A stretch of DNA of 64,000 nt. Origin: CAYSUS01 sp964434165. Its GTDB lineage: Bacteria; Planctomycetota; Planctomycetia; Pirellulales; Thermoguttaceae. The translations under genes were made by a program, and so were the position numbers. The stretch covers positions 1 through 64,000 of the forward strand of contig CAYSUS010000021.1 of the NCBI GenBank assembly GCA_964434165.1. Reading direction: 5' to 3'. Below, one piece after another: positions 46,614 through 54,255 of the stretch (its first letter is position 1; each line of letters opens with the position of its first letter). Under the pieces are notes generated by a model, which was not told the DNA's origin, did no database searches, and saw nothing but the letters and a program-made list of their open reading frames with translations.

Positions 46614-47939
46614 CTACTCGCCCTCCGCTTTCTCCCGCGGCGGCACGATGACCATCACGCGGTCGATGCGCTGCCCGTCCATGTCGACCACCTCGACGCG
46701 GATTCCTTCCCAGGCGACGTGCTGGCCGACGCGCGGGATGCTCCCCAGCCGATCGAGCACCAGTCCGGCCACCGTGTTGAACTCCCGCGTCTGGTCGGAG
46801 CGAAGATGCTCCAGGCCCATGCCCTCCAGCAGGTCGTCGAAATTCACCCGGCCATCGACCAGCCAGCTATGCTCGTCGCGCTGGACGATTTCCTCCTCCT
46901 CGTCCAGCCGGTGCTCGTCGTGGATCTCGCCGACCAGCTCTTCGAGGACGTCCTCGAGGGTGACCAGCCCGTCGGTGCCGCCGTACTCGTCGAGCACGAT
47001 GGCCATCTGCACGCGCTTGCTGCGGAACATCTCCAGGAGGCGGTCCAACGGCAGCGTGGCCGGCACGAACAGGGCCGGACGGATCATCTTGCGGAGCTCG
47101 ACCTCCCAGCCCAGATGCTGCTGGCGGAGCAGATCCTTGGTGTACACGAACCCAAGAATGTGGTCGATGTCGCCCTCGTGGACCGGCAACCGCGAGAAGC
47201 CCGACATGGCCACGGCGCCGATGACCTCGTCGGGCGGCGTATCGACATCGATGGCGTCGATGTCGATGCGGGGTCGCATGATCTCGCGGACCGCGCGGTC
47301 GCCGAACCGCAGCGCGCGCCGGGCCACGCGCTGCTCGGCCGGATCGAGGACGCCGGCCGTGGTCCCGGCGCGAATCAGGTGCTCGATGTCGTCGATCGAC
47401 ACGGTTTGCTCGGGAACGCGCCCCACGCGGAGCACGTAAAGGATCGCCTCGGTGACGATGCCCATCAGCCACACCGCCGGCCTGGCGACGATCGCCAGCT
47501 TGTGCATGGGGGCGGCCACGGCCAGGGCCAGGCGCTCGGCCCGGGCGAGGGCCACGCGCTTGGGCACCAGTTCGCCGAGCACCAAGGAGAGGAAGGTGAT
47601 GACCAGCACCACGACCGCCAGCGAGATCGCCTCGCGGTTGTCGGCCAAGAGGGCGATCGTACTATGGGCGAGCCACTGCGCGAGGCGCTCGGCCGCCGTG
47701 GCCCCGCCGAAGGCCGCGGCCAGCGTGGCGACCAGGGTGATCCCGACCTGCACCGTGGGGAGGAAGCGGTTGGGGTCGCGGGCGAGGCCGAGGGCCGTGC
47801 GGGCCGCGCGCTTGCCCGAGGCAGCCAACTGCTCCAGCCGGCCCCGCCGCGCGGTGAGGATGGCGATCTCCGCCGCGGCGAAGAAGCCGTTGGCGAGGAT
47901 CAGGGCGAGGATGACGGCGAACTGTCCGAGAAGGGACAT
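46614..47939 (-). CDS. CNNM/CorC-type membrane transporter ('hemolysin' family)
   Basis: A 441-residue membrane protein of the CNNM/MpfA group, linked to Mg2+ efflux or homeostasis. ATG 47939 (MSLLGQFAVILALILANGF) has CGGAGGT 9 nt upstream. A DUF21 domain with about four helices (residues 5-190; NGFFAAAEIAILTARRGRLEQL, PTVQVGITLVATLAAAFGG, LVLGELVPKRVALARAE) is followed by a CBS pair (VREIMRPRIDIDAIDVDTP ... GFSRLPVHEGDIDHILGFVYTKDLL; MFRSKRVQMAIVLDEYGGTDGLVTLEDVLEELVGEI) and a C-terminal CorC/HlyC domain. All parts are present. It is 57 bp downstream of the co-directional metallophosphoesterase gene. Confidence 0.94.
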   Translation of the reverse strand: MSLLGQFAVILALILANGFFAAAEIAILTARRGRLEQLAASGKRAARTALGLARDPNRFLPTVQVGITLVATLAAAFGGATAAERLAQWLAHSTIALLADNREAISLAVVVLVITFLSLVLGELVPKRVALARAERLALAVAAPMHKLAIVARPAVWLMGIVTEAILYVLRVGRVPEQTVSIDDIEHLIRAGTTAGVLDPAEQRVARRALRFGDRAVREIMRPRIDIDAIDVDTPPDEVIGAVAMSGFSRLPVHEGDIDHILGFVYTKDLLRQQHLGWEVELRKMIRPALFVPATLPLDRLLEMFRSKRVQMAIVLDEYGGTDGLVTLEDVLEELVGEIHDEHRLDEEEEIVQRDEHSWLVDGRVNFDDLLEGMGLEHLRSDQTREFNTVAGLVLDRLGSIPRVGQHVAWEGIRVEVVDMDGQRIDRVMVIVPPREKAEGE

Positions 47940-47996
47940 GATGAGGACACCTCCGGTCGCACTCGCGCCGCGTCCGCCGCGGCGCACGAGTCCATG

Positions 47997-49043
47997 TTAG
48001 CCCCCCGGCGGCTCGAGTTCGACGACGGCCAGCTCGGGCCGGCAGAGGAAGCGAAGCCGCGGGGCCTCGAAACGCTCCATGCCCACGCCCCGCGAGACCA
48101 GCAGGCGTGCCCCTCCGGGCAACTCGGTCAACCCGGCCGCCCAGCGCCGGGGCACGCGCGAGAGCGTCAGCAGCGGCCCGATCCCGGGCAGCCGAACCTG
48201 GCCGCCGTGCGTGTGCCCGGCGACCAGCAGGTCGGCGTCGATCCGCCCCAGCGCGAAGTTGGGCGAATGCCCCAGCACCAGGTGGAAGCCCTCGGCGTCC
48301 GGCCGGTCGATCGCCAGGGAAGTCCTGGTCGAGTCCTCGAAGGCGAGGCAGGTAAGCTTCAGGGGGCCGAGGTCCAGGCTCCGCGTGGACTCGACCCCAT
48401 CGACCTCCGTGCCGCGGAACAGGGGCCCGAGATCGCCATCGACGTTCCCCCGCACCGCGAAGACGCCGAGCGGGGCGGAGAAATCAAGCTCCTCCAGAAG
48501 AGCTTTCAGGGTCTCGGCCAGCTCGCGCCGTTGCGGGCCGTCCACCTGAAGGTAATCGCCCGCCAGGAGGATGAGGTCGGGCTTCTCCTCCAGCACACGT
48601 CGCAGCACGTCCCGCTCGTACGCGCCCAGCTCGTCGGTCTGAAGGTCGGCCAGCACCACGATTCGCACGGGGCGGGCGATCCTGGGCGACGCGATGCGAT
48701 AGTGCGTCACTTCCAGCCAGTGCGGCTCGATGAAGAAGGCGTCGATTCCCACGGCCGCGCCGAGGAGCCCCAGCGCGGCGCACCCGGCCGCCAACGCGCG
48801 GTGGGACCGCGCCAGGAGCAGCGCCGACGCGAGGAGCAGGAGCACCGCGTGGACGAACAGGCCCCACGCGGCCAGGGCCATCGTGCCGAAGGGGCCGCGC
48901 CCCAGCGCGACGGCCAGGAAAACGGCGGCTACGCCGGCCAGGAACGCCGAGGCCAGCCACGTCCCCGCCGTGCGGCGGCGCCACAACGCGGCCAGCACGG
49001 CCGCATCGGCCGCCCCCATCACGAGATTGTAGAGGACCGTCAT
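47997..49043 (-). CDS. Membrane-anchored calcineurin-like metallophosphoesterase
   Basis: A 348-residue YkuE-like phosphoesterase. ATG 49043 (MTVLYNLVMGAADAAVL) places four hydrophobic helices in residues 1-105. The catalytic domain has the two-metal motifs: VLADLQTDELG (D-x-Q in place of D-x-H), ILLAGDYLQ, AVRGNVDGD (GN-D in place of GNHD), LVLGHSP and VAGHTHGGQVRLPG. The Gln and Val substitutions in the first and third motifs are unusual for the family and may alter metal binding. The substrate is unknown; related enzymes act on UDP-diacylglucosamine or lipid phosphates. Confidence 0.87.
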   Translation of the reverse strand: MTVLYNLVMGAADAAVLAALWRRRTAGTWLASAFLAGVAAVFLAVALGRGPFGTMALAAWGLFVHAVLLLLASALLLARSHRALAAGCAALGLLGAAVGIDAFFIEPHWLEVTHYRIASPRIARPVRIVVLADLQTDELGAYERDVLRRVLEEKPDLILLAGDYLQVDGPQRRELAETLKALLEELDFSAPLGVFAVRGNVDGDLGPLFRGTEVDGVESTRSLDLGPLKLTCLAFEDSTRTSLAIDRPDAEGFHLVLGHSPNFALGRIDADLLVAGHTHGGQVRLPGIGPLLTLSRVPRRWAAGLTELPGGARLLVSRGVGMERFEAPRLRFLCRPELAVVELEPPGG

Positions 49044-49332
49044 CCGGGGTTTCACTCGGGGAAAGCGTGGCCGCCGCCGGCCATCAGCAGCGCGGGGGAC
49101 GAAGCGGAGGCGCGCCGACGGGCCCTCCGTTGTAGCGGGGCGCGACGCGACGTGCAAGGCGGACGCAGGGACTCGGACACCAGACCGGCGAGCGCGTCGG
49201 CTTGCCTCGCCAAATCGCCTTGCGCGATTCCGGGAAAACGGGTCAGGACCCCCTTTGTGCGAATCACCCTGCGGGCCGCGTGGGCAACGAGGTCCTGGCC
49301 GCTTTTCGCTCGCAGGGCTCGTGCACGGCGAT

Positions 49333-50937
49333 TCAGGACGGCGCGTTCTCTTGCAGCACGGGTCCGGCGGGCAGACATGCCTGGCCGTTGTGGAAGTGGC
49401 TTCGGTTGCCGCCGGTGCTGCGGGAGAACTCCAGGGCCTCTTCGCCCCGTCCCAGGAACCGCTGGAGATCGTCGCCCGTCTCGGCGTGCGTGCCGCCGAT
49501 GCTGACCGTGATGGGCACCGACCCGCCCTCGACCGGGAGCTTGCAGCGCGCGATCGCCAGGCGGAGGCGCTCGGCCACGTCCATGGCCATGGCGGCGTCG
49601 GCGTCGGGCAGGAGCAGGGCGAAGGTGGTGTTGTCGTACTGGGCGGCGACGTCCATCTCGCGAACCGCGGCGGAGAGGAACTGCGACGTCGCACGCAGCG
49701 CCAACTGCGCGGCCAGCTCGCCGTGCCGGCCGGCGATGTCGGCGGAGCGGTCGATCTGCACCAGAAGGATCGAGAGCGGCCGTCCATTGCGCCGCCATTC
49801 GGCCATGCGGCGTCCGACCACGATGCAGAACTCGGTGCGGTTGTAGAGGCCGCCCGAGGAGGACGTGGGGGCCGAGCCGGACGACCTCGGCTCCTTGGCC
49901 TGGGCAGCGCGGTTGGCGGCCGCGCGGAGGCGGGCGTCCTCGGCCGCCTTCCTGGCGGGGTCTCTCGTGGCCGCGGCGTCGGCCCGGGCCGTCTCGCTGC
50001 GCCGCTGCTCGCGGGCGTCGGCGGCCCGGGCTTCGGCGGCGGCGATCAGGTGGCATTCACGGCCGTCGTGCCAGTGGGAGCAGTTGCGCCCGGCCTGCTT
50101 CGAGGCGTACAGGGCGGCGTCGGCCCGCTGGATCAGCGCGGCGGCGTCCTCATCCACGCGGAGGTGGGCGATGCCGAGGCTGGCGGTCACGTGCAGCTCG
50201 GCGCCGCCGTACGGGAAGGGCGTGCTCTCGATCGCCGTGCGGATTCGCTCGACGCGCCCCTTGGCGTCGGCCACGAGGGCTTCGGGGAAGACGACCGCGA
50301 ACTCCTCGCCGCCGTACCGCGCGACAAGGTCCATGTCCCGCGTCGTCGCACCAAGCACGCGTCCCACGCCGCGGAGCACCTCGTCGCCGGCCTGGTGCCC
50401 GTGCGTGTCGTTGAACTTCTTGAAGTGGTCCACGTCGATCATCAGCACCGAGAACGTGCGGCCGTGGCGCTGGAACTCGGCGAACCGCCGGGCGATCTCG
50501 TCGTCGAACGCGCGGCGGTTGGCCAGCCCGGTGAGGGCGTCGGTCCGCGCCGCGGTGAGGTGCGACTGGATCGCCTTGGCCTGCTCCTGGAGCTTGTCTT
50601 CGGCCGTGGCCAGCTTCTGCTGCATCTGGTTGTTGGCCTGGACGAGCTTGGCGACGGCCTTGACCACGATCTCCGATTCGCTCACCTCGGCGGCGTGGAG
50701 CTCCTCGTTGATCGCCTCCACCCGGTGGCTGTGCTGGCCCACGTCGGCCGCCACGCGCTCGGCGACCTCGTGCAGGCGCGCGACCATCTCGCGGGCGCGG
50801 TGGATCTCGTCCTTCGAGGTCTCCTCCTCGGTCGAGGTGACGCGCGCGGCGAGAACCGAGCGTACGATCCATCCGAACGCCACGCCCGCCGCGGCCACCA
50901 GTGCCGTGATTCCCAGATCGCTCAGCACGCTTAGCAT
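49333..50937 (-). CDS. Tandem GGDEF protein (diguanylate cyclase plus degenerate second domain)
   Basis: A 534-residue signalling protein. ATG 50937 (MLSVLSDLGITALVAAAGV) starts just before an N-terminal transmembrane helix; the longer frame from 51018 adds an Arg-rich stretch. A helical linker, probably a coiled coil, covers residues 35-135. The first GGDEF domain (about 140-300) is intact: TDALTGLANRRAFDDE, VDHFKKFNDTHGHQAGDEVL and the active-site ARYGGEEFAVVFPE. A second domain (about 360-520) keeps the fold (LLVQIDRSADIAG, ITVSIGGTHAE) but its signature reads YDNTTFALLLPD, so it cannot be catalytic and is probably regulatory. It makes c-di-GMP at the membrane. It is divergent from the hybrid kinase. 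Confidence 0.92.
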   Translation of the reverse strand: MLSVLSDLGITALVAAAGVAFGWIVRSVLAARVTSTEEETSKDEIHRAREMVARLHEVAERVAADVGQHSHRVEAINEELHAAEVSESEIVVKAVAKLVQANNQMQQKLATAEDKLQEQAKAIQSHLTAARTDALTGLANRRAFDDEIARRFAEFQRHGRTFSVLMIDVDHFKKFNDTHGHQAGDEVLRGVGRVLGATTRDMDLVARYGGEEFAVVFPEALVADAKGRVERIRTAIESTPFPYGGAELHVTASLGIAHLRVDEDAAALIQRADAALYASKQAGRNCSHWHDGRECHLIAAAEARAADAREQRRSETARADAAATRDPARKAAEDARLRAAANRAAQAKEPRSSGSAPTSSSGGLYNRTEFCIVVGRRMAEWRRNGRPLSILLVQIDRSADIAGRHGELAAQLALRATSQFLSAAVREMDVAAQYDNTTFALLLPDADAAMAMDVAERLRLAIARCKLPVEGGSVPITVSIGGTHAETGDDLQRFLGRGEEALEFSRSTGGNRSHFHNGQACLPAGPVLQENAPS

Positions 50938-51263
50938 TTTGGTTGTGCCGCCCCCTTCGCTTCCGTCGAAACGGCTCCCGCCCCGTCGCCGCGCACGGTG
51001 CAGGCGCATGAGTGCCACCTCCTGTATCTAGGTCGTCCCCCAAGGCCAGTCAACTCGCCGCCGGCGCGCGGCGGCCGGTTGTGCGGGCTTCTCCAATCGC
51101 GTCGATGCGGCGCGGTTCTGCGGGCTCGCGCGATCGGCCGGCACGCACCCGCCCCCGCGCCGCGGGCGACCACGCCGCCGGGGCACCCCTGGCGGCGCAC
51201 AAGCTATAGTTGCGCAGTCCTTCCCTCGGTGTCTGGCCTTTGGACGCGCGGCGCGAACTGACC
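50938..51263. other. Divergent intergenic region between GGDEF and hybrid kinase genes
   Basis: A 326-bp gap with no supported gene. TATAGT (51205-51210), preceded by GC as in other promoters here, is a candidate -10 for the hybrid kinase, with a leader of about 47 nt; no clear -35 was found. The arrangement would allow shared control of two signalling genes. Confidence 0.4.
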
Positions 51264-53312
51264 ATGAAGAAAGGTGGGGCTTCCAGCAACGGCGTCGCCC
51301 GAGGGTGGGGCGGCCTGCGCACCCAGGCCGCGGCGACGACCCTGGTGCTCGTCGCGGGGATCCTGGCGGCCACCGCCTGGGCCCACTGGAACCAGTTCGA
51401 GCTTGCCGAGGATGCCCGCGACGCGCTGGCCGCCGACGGCCCCCAGGCCGCGGCGGCCTGGGACGTGGCGATGCGCGTGGCGCGGCTCCGTCGCTGCGAG
51501 GCCGAGACCGCCGCCGCGTGGGACGATCCCGTCGCGCGCCGCGCGGTGCTCGACGACTGGAGGGAAGCCGAGGACCGCTTGCGCACGGATCTGGCCCGGC
51601 TCGCGGACATGCAAGCCGACCCCTCCGAGCGCGCCCGCACGGCGAGCTGGCAGCAGCGGGGCGAGAGCTACGCCCGATCCTTCGAGAACCTGGTGCAGGA
51701 ATTCGGCGACTCCCCCCAGGCGTCGGGCCGCGAGCTCCTCGCGGCGCTTCAGGCGTGCCGGGCGCCGATCGACGGACTCGCGGAGGAGGTGCGAAGCCTG
51801 GCTTCCTCCAAGGCCCGCCAGGCCGAGGCCCGCGGCGAGGACCTTCTCGCAAGCATCGCCCACCGCGTGCGGCTGATCAACGGCCGGGCGATCGTGGCCC
51901 TGCTGAGCGTCGTCTTGTGCGCCGTGTGGTTCTTCCGCCGCGTCCTGGCGCGGATCAAGGTGCTGGGCGACGCGGTGCGGTGCTTCGCGTCGGGCGACTT
52001 CCGCGTGCGGCTCGCCTCGCTGGGACACGACGAGCTGGACCAGATCGCGCGGCAGTGGAACGAGATGGCCGCCAAGGTGCGAGCGTCGCATGAGCAGCTC
52101 GACCAGGCGCGGCGCCGGGAGGAGATCGCCAGCCGCGCGAAGAGCGAGTTCCTGGCCAGCGTAAGCGAGGAGATCCGCGTTCCCGTCACCGTGAGCCTGG
52201 GCTACACCGAGATGCTCCTGGGCAACCTCCGCAACGCCGACAACCTGGAGGCGGCGTCGGGCGTGAAGCGCAACATCGAGTACATCCTCCAGGTGATCGA
52301 CGACCTTCGCGACCTGGCGAGAATCCAGACCGGGCAACTCCGGATCGAACCGCTCGGCTGCTCGCCCCAGCGGATCGTCGTCGAGGCGACCTCCGCCGCC
52401 CGCATCCACGCCGACGTCAAGGGCCTCTCGCTGGAGGCCGAGTTCGACGGCCCCGTTCCCGAGCGGGTCCGGACCGACCCAGTCCGCGTGCGCCAGATCC
52501 TGGGCAACCTCCTGAGCAACGCGGTGAAATTCACCGAGCTGGGCACGATCCGGCTGGTCACGCGTCTGGTCTCCACGGCCGACGGCTCGCGCCTGCAGTT
52601 CGAGGTCGTGGACACCGGCGTGGGGATGACACCCCAGCAGCTCGCCATGCTGTTCAAGCCGCTGCCGGCGGACCACGGCTCGTCGAGCGCCGGGCTGCCG
52701 GCGACCGGCCTGGGTCTGACGCTCTCAAAGCGGCTGGCGGAGATGCTCGGCGGCTCGCTGGAAGCCGACAGCACGCCCGGCTGCGGCAGCACGTTCACCC
52801 TCACCGTGCCCGCGGGCCCGCTCCAGGGCGTGCGCATGGTGCGGCCGTCGGGCGAGGCGGCCGAGATGGCTGAGCCGGAGTCGAGCCCCGCCGGCTCCTT
52901 CGACTGCCGCGTCCTGCTGGCTGACGACGGGCGCGAAAACCGCCGGCTGCTCTCCTTCATTCTCAAGAAGGCGGGGGCCGACGTGGAGATGGCAGAAAAC
53001 GGCCAGCAGGCCGTGGACAGGGCGCTGGCCGCCATGGCGGCCACCGGCGCGGAGTCCGAGGGTCGGCCCCCCTTCGACGTGATCCTCATGGACATGCAGA
53101 TGCCCGTCCTGGACGGATACGACGCGGCGCGCCGCCTCCGCCAGGAAGGCTACCCCGGACCGATCGTCGCCATCACCGGGCACACCCGCGACTACGACCG
53201 CCAGCGGTGCCTGGAGGCGGGTTGCAACGACTACCTGCCCAAGCCGGTCGATCGCGCCGATCTCATCGCCATGGTGACGAAGTACACCTCGCGCACCGCG
53301 GCGCGGGCGTGA
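51264..53312 (+). CDS. Hybrid sensor kinase-like protein without the phosphoacceptor histidine
   Basis: A 682-residue protein laid out as a hybrid histidine kinase: TM1 (about 22-40), a helical periplasmic domain, TM2 (GRAIVALLSVVLCAVWFF), HAMP, HisKA, HATPase and a C-terminal receiver. In the H box (AKSEFLASVSEEIRVPV) the canonical SHEIRTP reads SEEIRVP, with Glu302 in place of His. The HATPase keeps an N box (ILGNLLSNAVKF), G1 (DTGVGMTP) and G2 (GLGLTLSKRLAEMLGG). The receiver is intact: acidic pair (LLADDGRENRRLL), phospho-Asp (VILMDMQMPVLDG) and Lys (YLPKPVD). Autophosphorylation by the usual route is impossible. It may act as a pseudokinase scaffold, with its receiver phosphorylated by another kinase. 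Confidence 0.9.
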   Translation: MKKGGASSNGVARGWGGLRTQAAATTLVLVAGILAATAWAHWNQFELAEDARDALAADGPQAAAAWDVAMRVARLRRCEAETAAAWDDPVARRAVLDDWREAEDRLRTDLARLADMQADPSERARTASWQQRGESYARSFENLVQEFGDSPQASGRELLAALQACRAPIDGLAEEVRSLASSKARQAEARGEDLLASIAHRVRLINGRAIVALLSVVLCAVWFFRRVLARIKVLGDAVRCFASGDFRVRLASLGHDELDQIARQWNEMAAKVRASHEQLDQARRREEIASRAKSEFLASVSEEIRVPVTVSLGYTEMLLGNLRNADNLEAASGVKRNIEYILQVIDDLRDLARIQTGQLRIEPLGCSPQRIVVEATSAARIHADVKGLSLEAEFDGPVPERVRTDPVRVRQILGNLLSNAVKFTELGTIRLVTRLVSTADGSRLQFEVVDTGVGMTPQQLAMLFKPLPADHGSSSAGLPATGLGLTLSKRLAEMLGGSLEADSTPGCGSTFTLTVPAGPLQGVRMVRPSGEAAEMAEPESSPAGSFDCRVLLADDGRENRRLLSFILKKAGADVEMAENGQQAVDRALAAMAATGAESEGRPPFDVILMDMQMPVLDGYDAARRLRQEGYPGPIVAITGHTRDYDRQRCLEAGCNDYLPKPVDRADLIAMVTKYTSRTAARA

Positions 53313-53375
53313 CCGGCGCGGCGGTCCTGCGGAAACCACCCCCTTCCCCATGCGCTGGACCGGAGCGCCCGGCGG

Positions 53376-53405
53376 TTGACCCACACCACCTTGCGGCGGT
53401 ATTCT
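53376..53405 (+). promoter_or_regulatory. Promoter of the ECF sigma factor gene
   Basis: TTGACC (53376-53381), 18-bp spacer, TATTCT (53400-53405). Located 50-95 bp before the possible start codons of the sigma factor. It looks like a housekeeping promoter rather than an ECF autoregulated one. Confidence 0.5.
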
Positions 53406-53490
53406 GCCGCGTGGCGGTGTCGCTCCGCATGGCGCCGGTGTTCCCCCCAGCGGCGTGCGGTCCTCGTTCCCGCCAGTGCTTCAACATCGC

Positions 53491-54120
53491 GTGAAGGCTG
53501 TGCCCGACGACCACCACGCCTCTGGCAAGGCGGCGACCGATTCAACGTCGCTCTCGCTTCTCCGGCGGGTCCAGGCCTGCGAGCCTCGGGCCTGGGAGCG
53601 GCTCGTTGACCTCTACGGACCGATGATCTACCGGTGGTGCCGCCGGGCGGGGCTCCAGCCCAACGACGCCGAAGAACTGCACCAGGAGGTTTTCTGCAAT
53701 GTCGCGCAGCACGTCGCCCGGTTCCGCCACGACCGGCCGGGCGACAGCTTCCGCGCGTGGCTGCGCACCATCACGCGGAACAAACTGCATGACTTCTTCC
53801 GGCGCGCGCGGCACCGCGCGGAGCCGCGCGGCGGCAGCTCGGCGCAAGAGCAGCTTCAGCAGGTGGCGGGGGCGGATCCGGCGGCGTCGGTGCCCGACGG
53901 CGATCCGCACGACGATCGCGAGCTTCGCCTGCGGGCCATGGAGCTGGTCCGCGGCGAGTTCGAGCCGCGCACGTGGGAGGCCTTCTGGCAGGTGGCGGTG
54001 CGGGGGCGGGCGCCCGCCGACGTGGCCCAGGATCTCGACCTTACCCTGGCCGCGGTGTATCAGGCCAAGTACCGCGTCCTGAAGCGGATTCGGCGGGAGC
54101 TGGACGAGCCCGGACCTTGA
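53491..54120 (+). CDS. ECF-type RNA polymerase sigma factor
   Basis: About 209 residues. Region 2 is seen in RAWERLVDLYGPMIYRWCRRAGL and DAEELHQEVFCNVAQHVARFRHD, with region 2.3/2.4 as SFRAWLRTITRNKLHDFFRRARHR; region 4 is a short helix-turn-helix (VRGRAPADVAQDLDLTLAAVYQAKYRVLKRI). The linker between regions 2 and 4 is long and Gly/Ser/Asp-rich. The start is uncertain: GTGs at 53455, 53491 and 53500 are all in frame and none has a good Shine-Dalgarno. The kinase/zinc-finger gene follows after 135 bp. That is the standard planctomycete pairing of an ECF sigma factor with a Ser/Thr kinase, so it probably answers to phosphorylation or zinc-finger binding by that partner. Confidence 0.9.
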   Translation: MKAVPDDHHASGKAATDSTSLSLLRRVQACEPRAWERLVDLYGPMIYRWCRRAGLQPNDAEELHQEVFCNVAQHVARFRHDRPGDSFRAWLRTITRNKLHDFFRRARHRAEPRGGSSAQEQLQQVAGADPAASVPDGDPHDDRELRLRAMELVRGEFEPRTWEAFWQVAVRGRAPADVAQDLDLTLAAVYQAKYRVLKRIRRELDEPGP

Positions 54121-54255
54121 GTGGTCCAGGCGTGGGTCAATTCGTGTTAAGGCGTTGCGTTCTTCCTTAAGGCGAGGCGCAAGCCAACAGCCGACCCACT
54201 GCCGGGACACCCGTCTCGGGGGCGTCAGGACGCTATCACAGCGAGGAGCCACGGC

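Noticed and set aside
49230..49262. GGGTCAGGACC near 49240 as a solo RAYT repeat
   Set aside because: Only about nine bases match the 27-bp repeat; one such match is expected by chance in 64 kb on two strands.
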